The notes under the pieces: model-generated | The model's database searches: none | The model's input: only the letters and a program-made list of their open reading frames with translations | What the model was told of the DNA's origin: nothing | Program-made: the position numbers and the translations under genes | In this document: piece after piece, positions 51,286 through 61,251 of the stretch | Numbering within the stretch: position 1 is the first letter of the stretch | Layout of the letters: every line of letters starts with the position of its first letter | Assembly (NCBI GenBank): GCA_944325865.1 | Contig: CALVBS010000001.1 | Coordinates: 1 to 64,000 of the forward strand | Reading direction: 5' to 3' | DNA from: Candidatus Gastranaerophilales bacterium | GTDB taxonomy: Bacteria > Cyanobacteriota > Vampirovibrionia > Gastranaerophilales > Gastranaerophilaceae | DNA length: 64,000 nucleotides

Positions 51286-52119
51286 ATGTTTAAACTGTTT
51301 AAAAATGCATTCAAATTAACAAATGAAGGAATCCTTCTTGCTATACCGCTAATTTTATTTTTGTGGTTGCTGACAATTTACCTTACATTTGCAAAAAGTG
51401 TTGTTGATACGTTGCCGGAGGCTTTATCTGCACTGGTAACTCTTTTGTGTATGACAGGTGCGTTTTTTGCAGGCTGGTTTTATATGGTTAAAAAGAGTAT
51501 AGAAGTATCCAAGACTGAATTTGTGCTTGATGAGGACAGGGCCAGAGCATTATTAAATTTGATGAAAAAAATTCCTACCGGCATTGGTAAATATTTTCTT
51601 GCATTTTTGGGAATGTCTATGGCCGCATTATTGATATTTGCACTATACGGGGCACTTGTATATAAATTTGGATTACATTTTATTGGCAGTATTGATTTTA
51701 CTCCGGCACAAATCCGAGGAGCCATGGCTTCTCCGCAGGATATGAAAACGTTTTTGGATTCGTTAACTCCGGAACAAATTTATATACTTGGAAGTTGGAA
51801 TTTACTTTTCATGGCAGCGACATCCTTATTATCTTTTCTTTTAATGCTATGGGTGCCGGAGATAATTTATCAAACTAAAAATCCGGTTATGGCTTTATTT
51901 AAATCCTTGAAAAAGTTGTTTTTAAAATTTCCTAAATCATTAGTACTTTTTATCTATCTTACGTTTTTAAATATTATTATATCTTTTGCAAATACTTTCG
52001 CGGTAATTCATCCGTTAATTTATATTATATTAATGACAGTATATTTCTATTTTCTTGTGTATGTTGTTGTTCTAATCTTTTACTACTATGATACGGAATT
52101 TAACCATGTCGAAGAGTAG
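51286..52119 (+). CDS. integral membrane protein, unnamed
   Basis: 277 residues with about five or six helices (about 15-35, 45-65, 95-125, 160-190, 215-240, 245-265). No catalytic motif. It resembles DUF4013-type or glycerophosphodiesterase-linked membrane domains only in outline. Its stop overlaps the start of miaA by 14 bases, so translation is coupled. Confidence 0.65.
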   Translation: MFKLFKNAFKLTNEGILLAIPLILFLWLLTIYLTFAKSVVDTLPEALSALVTLLCMTGAFFAGWFYMVKKSIEVSKTEFVLDEDRARALLNLMKKIPTGIGKYFLAFLGMSMAALLIFALYGALVYKFGLHFIGSIDFTPAQIRGAMASPQDMKTFLDSLTPEQIYILGSWNLLFMAATSLLSFLLMLWVPEIIYQTKNPVMALFKSLKKLFLKFPKSLVLFIYLTFLNIIISFANTFAVIHPLIYIILMTVYFYFLVYVVVLIFYYYDTEFNHVEE

Positions 52120-52975
52120 GGTAATTGCGGTAGTTGGGGCAACGGCCAGCGGAAAAACAGATTTTGCTGTTAAACTTGCAAAGGAAATCGGTGGAGAGGT
52201 CATTTCCGCAGATTCAAGACTTGTGTATAAAGGTTTTAATATTGCCTGTGCAAAGCCTTCATTGGAGGAACAAGATGGTATTCCGCATCACATGATAGAT
52301 ATAGTGGAGCCGGAAGTTGATTATTCCGCAGGGTTATATGTAAATCAGGCAAAAAAGTGTATTAAAGAAATAATCTCACGTGGTAAAATTCCAATTATTG
52401 CAGGTGGTACAGGCCTTTATTTCAGAGTTTTACTGGAAAATTATGATCTGCCGGAAGTTGAACCGGATTATGAATACCGGAAAGAACTTAATACTCTTGA
52501 TAAAGATGAACTTTATAAAATGCTTTGTGAAAGAGATTTTGTGTGTGCGGGAAAAATAGATAAAAATGATAAAAAGAAAGTTATAAGGGCATTGGAGGTG
52601 TTTCATACTACCGGACGTCCAATGAGTGCATTGCAAGGGATAAAGGAACCGGAATTTGATGTGGAATGGATTGGAAGAAATTTTCCTCGAGATGTTCTAT
52701 ATGAGAGAATTAATAAAAGAGTCGATTTGATGTTTGAGTGCGGTATAATTGATGAAACGAACTATCTGTTGGAAAAGCACGGCAGAATCCCTAATATAAT
52801 TTATACAATAGGGTATCAGGAGGTTATTGCATATTTGGATGGTAAATTGTCACTTGAAGATGCTAAGGATAAATTGAAACAAAATACCAGAAATTATGCA
52901 AAAAGACAGCTCACATGGTTTAGAAAAAATCATGATATAAAATGGAATGTCTATCCTGATAAGTTGAAAAAGTAA
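52106..52975 (+). CDS. miaA: tRNA dimethylallyltransferase
   Basis: Adds a dimethylallyl group to A37 of tRNAs reading UNN codons. 289 residues from ATG 52106, close before the P-loop as is usual; an earlier ATG at 52088 adds six residues. P-loop GATASGKTD (about 11-19), SADSRLVYKGFNIACAKP, the GGTGLYFRVLL block, KKVIRALEV and the C-terminal YAKRQLTWFRKN are all present. Confidence 0.94.
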   Translation: MSKSRVIAVVGATASGKTDFAVKLAKEIGGEVISADSRLVYKGFNIACAKPSLEEQDGIPHHMIDIVEPEVDYSAGLYVNQAKKCIKEIISRGKIPIIAGGTGLYFRVLLENYDLPEVEPDYEYRKELNTLDKDELYKMLCERDFVCAGKIDKNDKKKVIRALEVFHTTGRPMSALQGIKEPEFDVEWIGRNFPRDVLYERINKRVDLMFECGIIDETNYLLEKHGRIPNIIYTIGYQEVIAYLDGKLSLEDAKDKLKQNTRNYAKRQLTWFRKNHDIKWNVYPDKLKK

Positions 52976-53063
52976 GTAGAATAAGCTATTTTGGTTATTG
53001 CGGTTATAGTTTTTATGTTCATGTTAATATAATAACAAATATTTTATTAAGAGGGATATTTAT

Positions 53064-56000
53064 ATGAATAAAGAAATGTTGAAAAAAACTGGTATTATAT
53101 CCGGTTCTATTATCTTAGCAATATATGTTTTATTTTTGGTAGTACCGCTATTTTTAAACGGTATAGCTGCTTCGTGCGGTCATTTCATAACAAGTACGGT
53201 AAAGGATACAACCGGATTTGTTGTTAAGTTTGAAAATATTAGATTCGTTACGACCCCAAAGCTTACTGCAGGTATAAAGATAGGACATTTTACGGCAGCT
53301 TTGCCTGACGGAGATGTTATGCTTTCTCTTGACAATGCTTACGGAAAAATATCCCTTTTACCTTTGCTTATCAAGAGAATTGAAATTGATACAATCGGAG
53401 CCGATAATGTTTCGGCTTCTTTAAAGGTTAAAAAAGACGGAAAGTTCTTGCTTGAGGATTACCTTCCTAAAAATGAAAGTCCGGTAAATACTGATGCGGC
53501 AGATACTCAGGCTCCTATGACAGAATTACCGCTTGGTTTAAAACTTTCAAATCATCTTCCGGATATTCATGTAAAATCTTATAAATTGGGATTTGTTGAT
53601 ATTCCGACTAATGATGAATACTATATTCAGGGAAATAATTTTAAAATAAAAGATTTTATTCTTAATAGGAAGATTAAACTGTCAACTGACGGTAAAATAG
53701 TTTTGGCGGACAAAACCCCGTTTAATTATAACTTAAAGGTTTTTAATAAAGTTATGCCTGATATTGATTTAAATGATTTGATTTTTGCTCCTGCAACTGA
53801 TGAACAGGATAAGCAGACACAGACTTTTAGCTTTAATGTCATTGATATATTTAAAACTATAAATAAAAATATGCTGACTGCAAATTTGAATGCAGATGTT
53901 AAGACATCCGGAGATTTTGAGGATATTAATATTGATGGCTTTATTAATATTGACAATATTTCTGTGGCCAAAAACGGAGAACCTTTACCGGCAGGTCATA
54001 TCAATTTTACTCATAAGGGAAAACAAATAGAAATTGACTCTGCCTTATATACTGCTAAAGATGAAACTACTTCTTTTACAGGTAATATAAAAACAGGTAA
54101 AAATCCGCATATTGATATAAACTGTAAATCAAATGCTTCTTTTAATAATATTTTTAGAGTAATTGACAGTATAGCAAAATCAGTAAATTATACTGATTTA
54201 GATACATTGACTGCCACAGGCGGAATTGACGCTGATTTTAATATTAAAGCTGATAAAAAGGCTATACACTCAAACGGGTATTTTAAAATTCCTTCAGCAA
54301 GTATCAGGTACGGGCTGTATAATGTATTGATTGATAAAATTTTTGCACATATTGATTTTGCAAATGATATGGTAAGTATAAAGGATGTCCAGTTTACAGT
54401 TATGAATCAGCCGTTAAAAGCATATGGGACAATCCAGAATGATACAACATCTGATTTACACCTTACTGCGGATAAACTTCCTATCAAAGGGCTTGTAACG
54501 GCTGCAGGCCAGTTGGCTTTATTAAAAGAAAATAACATTAAAAGCGGAACCCTTTCACTTGATGCAGCCTTAGGAGGTAATTTTAAAAAGCTTGAGCCTG
54601 TTGTTGATTTGTATATTAATAATGTAAATGTTTTAAATATTCCTTCAAATACTACGGTTAAGCTTGCAGATTCAAAGTTTAATCTATCCGCCTCAGGAAA
54701 TTCTTATAAAGGTGTTCTGGATGTTAACTCCGTTCAGATTCTTAATCCGATGGCTGATTTGTCTATTCCTGCGGCTAAAGTATCGCTTGATGAAAATGAG
54801 ATAGTAATTGATAATACATATCTGATGTTTGATAATTCCCGTATTGATATATCAGGTAAGATTGAGGATTACATAGATAAAAATATTGCAATAAATATTG
54901 TCGCAAATGGAGAACTTGTTGCATCTGATTTGCGTTCGCTTATTCCTGCTGATTTGCGTTCTTATATTACAGCATCAGGAAAAATCCCTGTATATGTTAA
55001 TATAACAGGAAATGATAAAACCCAGCTTATAAAAGCTCAGGTTCTTGCAACACCGGCTAATTATCTTAATATTATAAAAGCGGATAATTTAAACGGTAAA
55101 AATACCCTGCTCGGTGCTGTTTTGCAGATTAAGGATAATTCTTTAAAATTTTCCGATACGGGTCTTTATACTACATCAGTGAAATCGCTTCCGGCTTCAC
55201 AAATGTCTGAAGCTCTGATTTCTGTAACAGGTTCAGTCGATGAGCTTGCGTCAAAACAAATTTTGAACAACGTCAAAGTTAATATTCCATCTCAGGTAAG
55301 TTTTGAAATTCCGGGATTTTCCGGTTCAAAAGCCGCAGCTCTCGGTGATATAACTTTGAATGGTTCCGTTTTAAGTCCTTCATTTAAAGGGAAAATATCG
55401 GTGCCTGATGTTGAAATTCCACAAATTAAGACATCTTTGAAAAATATTACTGTCAATATGAATTCAAAGTCTATAAATGTTAATACTCCTAAAATTATTA
55501 TTGATAATTCAATTATGCGTGCGACAACGGATATTAACCCTAATTTTACAAACGGTGTGATTGTTACTAATCTTGACTACCATGCAGATAATTTGGATTC
55601 GGATACGCTTATTTCTGCAATGGCAGGCATGCCGGCTCAATCATCGGGTGTTTCCGCTTCTGCCTCGTCCTCTAATTCATCAAGTCAGAATCTTGGTGTA
55701 GTTGTTCAAAAAGGCAGGGGAACTATTACAAAATTTAAATCTGGCGGTATTATTGCCGAAAATCTGACGAGTGATTTGAGTCTTAAAAACAATGTATTAT
55801 ATCTTAATTCACTACAGGGCAATGCTTTTAGCGGTAAGTTCAACGGTGATGTGTCTGTTAATCTTATAAGCGGTGCAACAAATGTTGATTTTACAGGGAC
55901 CGGCATGAATGCAGAAAATGCTGTTGCGGGGGCTGCGGGTCTTAAGAATGCCCTGTCTGGGACTCTAGGTTTTAATGCAAAGGTTACAATTAATGCTTAT

Positions 56001-56906
56001 GCACCTGATTGGAACGGTATGATGAAATCTTTAAAAGGAAGTGCCGATTTTGATATTCAAAAGGGAACTTACGGAAATATAGGCCGCTTGGAAAACCTTT
56101 TATATGCTCAAAATATTATTTCAAACGGTATTTTAAGTGCGGCACTTACTCCAATCGTTAATATGCCTGTTGTAAAAAGTACTGCCAACTTTGAAAGTTT
56201 AACCGGTAATATGACTTTTGACAACGGATGGGCCAATCTGCTTTCTGTGAAATCTGCAGGTCCTTCTATGTCAGCCTTTATTTATGGTAAATATAATCTG
56301 GTTAATGCATCGGCTAATGTTACTATTCTCGGCCGTCTGGGTGCTGATGTAGTAAAAGTTCTCGGTCCTGTAGGGGAACTATCTGCAGCGAAGTTGACAT
56401 CTTATTTACCTAAATTCGGTACTGCTACTTTAAACTTTTTAAATGCTTTGACAACAAATCCTAACGGAGAAAGAACTGCCGAAATACCGGCTCTTACCGG
56501 AGGGAATACTCAGTATAATGACTTTAAAGTCCTTTTTAACGGTGGTGTCGAAAGTAAAAGTTCGGTTAAATCTTTTAAATGGCTTTCTGTATGTGATACA
56601 TCTGAAATTGAAGGCGGTTCTCTAAAAGAACAGTTGCAGCAAAGTCAGGATGCTATTAACCAGCTTCGTCAACAAAAGAAAGAGGAAGTACAGCAGACAG
56701 TTACTGCTGTAAAAGAATCTGCCAAGCAAACATCAGAGGATATTAAAAATCAGGTTCAAAATGTAAAAGATAGTATTGACGAAATTAAAAATCTTTTTAA
56801 AAAGCCGTCAACTACTTCTACACCGGCAACTGAGTCTGCAACAACTACAACAACTACAACTACGGCTCCGTCTGCAGTTTCCTCTGAACCGGTTACAACT
56901 CCTTAG
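53064..56906 (+). CDS. very large AsmA-like envelope protein
   Basis: 1280 residues. Short cytoplasmic end, one membrane helix (about 10-35), then long beta-rich repeats of the AsmA/TamB type across most of the length (KVEFENI-like opening VVKFENIRFVTTPKLTAGIKI). GLKNALSGTLGFNAKVTI and SLKGSADFDIQKGTYGNIG near 970-1005 match the conserved AsmA_2 end, where the family reads LxGxxxFxxxxG. A Gln/Lys coiled coil (about 1190-1250) and a Thr-rich tail (ATTTTTTTTAPS) follow. The family forms bridges that carry phospholipid between inner and outer membranes, which implies an outer membrane here. Confidence 0.82.
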   Translation: MNKEMLKKTGIISGSIILAIYVLFLVVPLFLNGIAASCGHFITSTVKDTTGFVVKFENIRFVTTPKLTAGIKIGHFTAALPDGDVMLSLDNAYGKISLLPLLIKRIEIDTIGADNVSASLKVKKDGKFLLEDYLPKNESPVNTDAADTQAPMTELPLGLKLSNHLPDIHVKSYKLGFVDIPTNDEYYIQGNNFKIKDFILNRKIKLSTDGKIVLADKTPFNYNLKVFNKVMPDIDLNDLIFAPATDEQDKQTQTFSFNVIDIFKTINKNMLTANLNADVKTSGDFEDINIDGFINIDNISVAKNGEPLPAGHINFTHKGKQIEIDSALYTAKDETTSFTGNIKTGKNPHIDINCKSNASFNNIFRVIDSIAKSVNYTDLDTLTATGGIDADFNIKADKKAIHSNGYFKIPSASIRYGLYNVLIDKIFAHIDFANDMVSIKDVQFTVMNQPLKAYGTIQNDTTSDLHLTADKLPIKGLVTAAGQLALLKENNIKSGTLSLDAALGGNFKKLEPVVDLYINNVNVLNIPSNTTVKLADSKFNLSASGNSYKGVLDVNSVQILNPMADLSIPAAKVSLDENEIVIDNTYLMFDNSRIDISGKIEDYIDKNIAINIVANGELVASDLRSLIPADLRSYITASGKIPVYVNITGNDKTQLIKAQVLATPANYLNIIKADNLNGKNTLLGAVLQIKDNSLKFSDTGLYTTSVKSLPASQMSEALISVTGSVDELASKQILNNVKVNIPSQVSFEIPGFSGSKAAALGDITLNGSVLSPSFKGKISVPDVEIPQIKTSLKNITVNMNSKSINVNTPKIIIDNSIMRATTDINPNFTNGVIVTNLDYHADNLDSDTLISAMAGMPAQSSGVSASASSSNSSSQNLGVVVQKGRGTITKFKSGGIIAENLTSDLSLKNNVLYLNSLQGNAFSGKFNGDVSVNLISGATNVDFTGTGMNAENAVAGAAGLKNALSGTLGFNAKVTINAYAPDWNGMMKSLKGSADFDIQKGTYGNIGRLENLLYAQNIISNGILSAALTPIVNMPVVKSTANFESLTGNMTFDNGWANLLSVKSAGPSMSAFIYGKYNLVNASANVTILGRLGADVVKVLGPVGELSAAKLTSYLPKFGTATLNFLNALTTNPNGERTAEIPALTGGNTQYNDFKVLFNGGVESKSSVKSFKWLSVCDTSEIEGGSLKEQLQQSQDAINQLRQQKKEEVQQTVTAVKESAKQTSEDIKNQVQNVKDSIDEIKNLFKKPSTTSTPATESATTTTTTTTAPSAVSSEPVTTP

Positions 56907-57865
56907 AGAATGCAGGCAAGAACCATAAGTATCAGCATACCGATTTGAACACCTGTTGTCATATTTCTGGCAAATTTGTTCGAATCGTATTGCCCTGCTG
57001 ATTTTTGTGCATTGTAGGCACTTGAAATCCGATTTATTCTTGTTTGATGATCTTCACTGTCAAATACTGTTCCGAACATATACTGTTCTATTCTTGCAAG
57101 ACGATTTTCCATTGTATCATCTTCAAATTTCTGTTTTAATAATTTTTTCTCAACTGTAGATAATGAAGCTTTTTTAGGTTTAGGGTTGTCATTATATCCG
57201 TAGTTATCCTGAAACATAGCGTTTTGGCGGGCATTGAATGAGTTATAATCGAACATATCTGTTTGCATGTATTTATTCATATGGAAATCTCCGCCGAGCG
57301 GTACTATATCATCCTGATCATAAAACGTATTTGTCGATTGTGCTATTGCGTTATCCATAAGTGATGGCGGACGAATTTCGGCTTTCAGTCTGTCGACCCG
57401 CGTACTTAAATCATCATTGTAAGTTTTATTGAAGGTTTTCTTTTCAAGATTTGAAAGCCTTACGCTGATATCTTCTTTCGGAAATGTTTTTTGAAAAACT
57501 TCTTCTTCAAGTTCGTCAACCGCAGGATAGCTGACATTAGATGCAGCCTTTGGCGGTTCTATTGATTTGTATGAATCAGACGGATCAGCAAATGTATCTT
57601 CCGTCGGTGTAATTTCCTGACCTATTAAATCTGCAGATAAGTCCTTTTTCAGTTTTGCAATACGTTCGTTCTGTGATTTGTTTGAAGTTGTACCATAAAC
57701 TGTAGTTTCCAGTCTGTTTAGTCTCGTAAGGTCATTTTCGTTATTATATTGATAACCGTACAAGGAATCTTCAAGTTTTCCCAGAATTGATTGATTTGCT
57801 GTCAGTGCAAATGCGGCCGGGTTAAATAAAATTGAGATGGTTATTAGCAGAATAATTTTTTTCAT
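56903..57865 (-). CDS. secreted repeat protein with LE-x-x-x-F-G units
   Basis: 320 residues from ATG 57865 with AAGGAG upstream. Signal peptide MKKIILLITISILFNPAAFA. A repeat of about 25-30 residues occurs at least five times: a leucine/glutamate start, an aromatic-Gly or Phe, a short acidic stretch, then RLxRLE (for example LEDSLYGYQYNNENDLTRLNRLE and IEQYMFGTVFDSEDHQTRINRI). Repeats sit at both ends of a disordered Asn/Asp/Tyr-rich centre. A hydrophobic helix ends the protein. Function unknown; I have the impression that similar units occur in other cyanobacterial relatives. Stop overlaps the AsmA-like gene. Confidence 0.7.
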   Translation of the reverse strand: MKKIILLITISILFNPAAFALTANQSILGKLEDSLYGYQYNNENDLTRLNRLETTVYGTTSNKSQNERIAKLKKDLSADLIGQEITPTEDTFADPSDSYKSIEPPKAASNVSYPAVDELEEEVFQKTFPKEDISVRLSNLEKKTFNKTYNDDLSTRVDRLKAEIRPPSLMDNAIAQSTNTFYDQDDIVPLGGDFHMNKYMQTDMFDYNSFNARQNAMFQDNYGYNDNPKPKKASLSTVEKKLLKQKFEDDTMENRLARIEQYMFGTVFDSEDHQTRINRISSAYNAQKSAGQYDSNKFARNMTTGVQIGMLILMVLACIL

Positions 57866-57961
57866 ATCAAGCTCCTTAGCCATAGGATAATCCTCGATAT
57901 GAATAAAAACTATTCAACGTGCTTGTGATTTCTGAAATTCGGAATTTTAACACAAAATAGC

Positions 57962-58006
57962 AGGACTAAAGTACTATAATTTAAAAATTATAATACTTTA
58001 GTCCTA
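57962..58006. repeat. long AT-rich hairpin between nifS and the repeat-protein gene
   Basis: AGGACTAAAGTA and TACTTTAGTCCT are exact inverted repeats and the bases between continue to pair (ATAATT/AATTAT), giving a stem of nearly 20 pairs with a tiny loop. It lies 16 bases after the nifS stop. There is no strong T run, so it may be a processing or weak termination site, or a small repeat. Confidence 0.7.
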
Positions 58007-58021
58007 TATAAAATAACTAAA

Positions 58022-59227
58022 TTAAACAAAATGTTTTTGTTTTTTTAGTTCTGCTAGTTCTTCCTGATATGGCGAAATATTTCTGATTTTTTCAATAATA
58101 CCGGGAAGAACTTCAGTTACATAATCAATTTCGGCTTCTGTTGTATATTTGCTGAGCGAGAAGCGAATGCTTCCATGAATAGCTGTAAACGGAACATTCA
58201 TAGCTCTTAAAACGTGGCTTGGTTCCAGTGAACCTGATGTACATGCACTTCCGGAACTTGCACAAATTCCTAAATCACTCAAATGCAGAAGGATTAATTC
58301 TCCTTCAATATATTCAAATCCGATATTTGACGTATTAGGAACTCTAAGAGCAGCACCGGTGTTTAGGCGAGCATTGAATATATTTTTCAGAATGCCTGCT
58401 TCAAGCTTGTCTCTAAGCCTTCTTACTTCGGTTGCTTCATATTTTAAGAAATCTTGTGCAATTTCTGCAGCTTTTCCAAGTCCTACAATGTACGGAACAT
58501 TTTCTGTTCCTGCACGTTTACCTCTTTCCTGATGCCCGCCTATAATTAACGGTGTAATGATTGTTTTTGAATTGCAGTACAAAGCTCCGACACCTTTTGG
58601 TGCGTGAAATTTGTGTCCGGAAATTCCCATCAGGTCAACTCCCAATTCCTGAACGTCAATAGGAATTTTGCCTGCAACCTGAACCGCATCAACAAAGAAT
58701 TTTGTCTGAGGATTTTTTCGTTTTATAATTTCAGAAATCTTTTGTATCGGGAAGATAACGCCTGTTTCGTTGTTGGCATACATTACAGAAACTAATGCCG
58801 TGTCAAAATGAATTGCTTCTTCAAGTTGAGCCAAATCCAATTCTCCGTTGGAATTTACACCAATATAGTCAACGGTATAACCTTCTTTTTCAAGAGTTTG
58901 ATATAAATTTAAAACACACGGGTGTTCAACTTTAGTGGTAATAATATGTTTTTTATTCCGATTCATATTTAAAACCCCGCGGATTGCGGTATTTGCACTT
59001 TCGGAACCGCAGGATGTAAATAGTATTTCTTTTTCATCAGCGGCATTAAAGAAGTCTTTTAATTTTCCTCTTGCTTCTTTTAATGCGTTAGAGGGATTTT
59101 TGGCAAAGTCATACATACTGGAAGGGTTTCCGTATTCATTTTTAAAATAAGGAAGCATCGCTTCAAGAACTCTGTCATCAACCCTTGTTGTTGCGTTATT
59201 ATCAAGGTAAATTAATTTTTTATCCAT
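58022..59227 (-). CDS. nifS: cysteine desulfurase (NifS/IscS type)
   Basis: Takes sulfur from cysteine for Fe-S clusters; PLP enzyme. 401 residues. YLDNNATTRVD start, PLP lysine in SGHKFHAPKGVGALY (about 200), and the persulfide cysteine in SSGSACTSGSLEPSHVL (about 325). This is the NifS/IscS class I form. Translation is coupled to nifU: the genes share one base. No nitrogenase genes are seen, so this is the general Fe-S system. Confidence 0.94.
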   Translation of the reverse strand: MDKKLIYLDNNATTRVDDRVLEAMLPYFKNEYGNPSSMYDFAKNPSNALKEARGKLKDFFNAADEKEILFTSCGSESANTAIRGVLNMNRNKKHIITTKVEHPCVLNLYQTLEKEGYTVDYIGVNSNGELDLAQLEEAIHFDTALVSVMYANNETGVIFPIQKISEIIKRKNPQTKFFVDAVQVAGKIPIDVQELGVDLMGISGHKFHAPKGVGALYCNSKTIITPLIIGGHQERGKRAGTENVPYIVGLGKAAEIAQDFLKYEATEVRRLRDKLEAGILKNIFNARLNTGAALRVPNTSNIGFEYIEGELILLHLSDLGICASSGSACTSGSLEPSHVLRAMNVPFTAIHGSIRFSLSKYTTEAEIDYVTEVLPGIIEKIRNISPYQEELAELKKQKHFV

Positions 59228-60072
59228 TATGCACCTACTTCTATAACTTCAATATCTTTACTTACGGTTTCTTTTAAAGTCATTTCTACAAAAGATTTAA
59301 GTGTCAGCATCGAATTCTTACAGCCCGAACACTTTCCGCGAAGTTTGACATAAACTTTGTTGCCGTCAATATCGACAAGCGTGATGTCTCCGCCGTCTTT
59401 TTGAAGTTCCGGCGAAATTTGTTTTTCAATAATATTATTTATTTTAAGTATTTTCTGTGCAGGAGATAAGTTGCCTTCTTTTTTCCCTTCACTTTCTTTT
59501 TTGTAATAAGTATCAATAATATCCTTGATTAAGCCTTTGCATTTTCCGCAGGCTCCGCCGGCTTTTGTGTAATTGGTTACTTCTTCAACTGTTTTTAGCC
59601 CATTTTGTTTAATGGCATCCCATATAATATTTTCAGTTATGCCGAAGCATGTGCAGACAATTTTTTCTCTTTTTTCTTCTTCAGCTCTGATATCATCTAA
59701 ATCCTGGTAATCTCCGTAACTTTTCAGAGCATCTTCAAGAGCTTCATAACCCATAACGGAACAGTGCATTTTTTCCGGCGGCAGACCGCCTAACTGGTCA
59801 GCAATATCTTTGTTTGTAATTTTTCTGACTTCATCAACTGTTTTGCCTATAATCATTTCAGTCAAAATACTTGAACTTGCCACAGCTGAACCGCAGCCAA
59901 AAGTTTGAAATTTTGCATCTGTAACGATTCCGTCTTTAATTTTTAAATATATTTTCAACTGATCTCCACATGTAAGAGAGCCCGCCGTACCTATTGCATC
60001 AGCATCATCAATTTTCCCTACATTACGAGGGTTTCTGTAGTGATCCATAACTTTTTCGGAGTAATCCCACAT
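59227..60072 (-). CDS. nifU: Fe-S cluster scaffold NifU (three domains)
   Basis: 281 residues from ATG 60072 with AAAGGAAA upstream. Domains: IscU-like scaffold with three cysteines (SLTCGDQ, FGCGSA, MHCSVMG; about 1-125), a central BFD-like 2Fe-2S domain (CTCFGITE ... GGACGKCKG; about 135-180) and a C-terminal Nfu domain with CSGC (about 205-275). Full-length NifU of this kind occurs in epsilonproteobacteria and cyanobacterial relatives as the main scaffold. Operon nifU-nifS. Confidence 0.93.
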   Translation of the reverse strand: MWDYSEKVMDHYRNPRNVGKIDDADAIGTAGSLTCGDQLKIYLKIKDGIVTDAKFQTFGCGSAVASSSILTEMIIGKTVDEVRKITNKDIADQLGGLPPEKMHCSVMGYEALEDALKSYGDYQDLDDIRAEEEKREKIVCTCFGITENIIWDAIKQNGLKTVEEVTNYTKAGGACGKCKGLIKDIIDTYYKKESEGKKEGNLSPAQKILKINNIIEKQISPELQKDGGDITLVDIDGNKVYVKLRGKCSGCKNSMLTLKSFVEMTLKETVSKDIEVIEVGA

Positions 60073-60149
60073 AATCAATTTCCTTTATCTTACTACTACA
60101 ATAATTATATTTTACTCCAAATAATTTTCTCTTTAAATATACTTAATAA

Positions 60150-61184
60150 TTAATTAATTTTTGTATGCGTAATCTTTATTAATTCTTGTATAATTTCTTT
60201 AATCTCATCGGATATATCGTTAATATCGGTTATATTTTTTTTGACCATTGTGGCAAATTCGGCTTTTTTAAACTCATGCATTCCCCGATGTTTGAAAAAA
60301 TCAGTTAAAAATTCTACGGTTTCTCCGTCTGCTATGGGTTCCATACCTGCAAAAGATATGTTTGCGGTTGCATAATTAAGGGTTTTTTCCAGCAGATGCA
60401 CCGGAATTATATCTTCAAATTCACCTTTTTTAATAATATGTATTTTGTCGATTTCTCTTAATCGTGGTTGAATTTCTTTGCGGTTTTCCTCTGCATCATT
60501 ATCAAGAAGTATAAATATCGGAATTTTTAAATATTCACTCATTTTATAAAAAGTTTTTACAACCTGATTTTTCCCGCCGGCAGAGACCACATAAATACCA
60601 TATTTATCAAAATCAAAATTGAGAATCTTGGCAAATTCCGGCAGCAGGGTTTCTTCTGTTATCCCTTCACATATTAAAACCGCAGAGAGTGGAAATCTTA
60701 ATGAATGAGCCTGCCTCATAGCAATTCTGTCAGAATCTTCTGCAAGCGAATTGAGCCATTGAAGGTTTTTAACATCAGAATACCTTGTAAGCTCAATTAT
60801 TCCATCATAATTAATATTGTTGTTAAGAAATTTTTGTATATTGCTATCCAGCTTGAATGTTGACATTTCGTATTTTTTTATTTCGGTATTTATTTTACCG
60901 CTGTTTATTATTTCTATTCCAAGCTCTTTTAGAGAGTAGTTAATAATAAATTCTGCTATTGAAGTTATTTCTTTGTAATCTATATTATCAATATCAGTTT
61001 TTTTTAATTTAGGCTGAATAAGGTTGCCTGTAATTATATCCGAAAATACTCTCAAATATTTTGTTTCCGTAAATTTAAAACGGGTAAGTCTATCAGCAGA
61101 TATTATCAGTTGTTCTTTGCCAAGCGGTTTTACTTTATAATTTTTCAATAATTCCTCTTTTGTAACATTATTTACATTTTTCAT
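60150..61184 (-). CDS. stand-alone TOPRIM-domain protein (OLD-nuclease-like)
   Basis: 344 residues. Residues about 165-265 form a TOPRIM fold: LICEGITEETLLPEFAKIL (acidic start), VVSAGGKNQVVK, PIFILLDNDAEE (D-x-D) and GEFEDIIP, as in OLD-family nucleases and abortive-infection proteins. The ATPase that normally precedes it is missing; instead there is a helical region of about 160 residues. Could be a defence nuclease, or a repair factor. Not in an operon with a clear partner. Confidence 0.68.
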   Translation of the reverse strand: MKNVNNVTKEELLKNYKVKPLGKEQLIISADRLTRFKFTETKYLRVFSDIITGNLIQPKLKKTDIDNIDYKEITSIAEFIINYSLKELGIEIINSGKINTEIKKYEMSTFKLDSNIQKFLNNNINYDGIIELTRYSDVKNLQWLNSLAEDSDRIAMRQAHSLRFPLSAVLICEGITEETLLPEFAKILNFDFDKYGIYVVSAGGKNQVVKTFYKMSEYLKIPIFILLDNDAEENRKEIQPRLREIDKIHIIKKGEFEDIIPVHLLEKTLNYATANISFAGMEPIADGETVEFLTDFFKHRGMHEFKKAEFATMVKKNITDINDISDEIKEIIQELIKITHTKIN

Positions 61185-61251
61185 TTACTGCTAGCAATTT
61201 TTTTAATGTTTTGTTTTTAATATAAATAAGGTAGCAGTGGAGTTAGTTAAC

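Noticed and set aside
58022-60072. nifS-nifU as evidence for nitrogen fixation
   Set aside because: No nitrogenase or nif-specific regulator in the window; full-length NifU with NifS is the general Fe-S system in several lineages.
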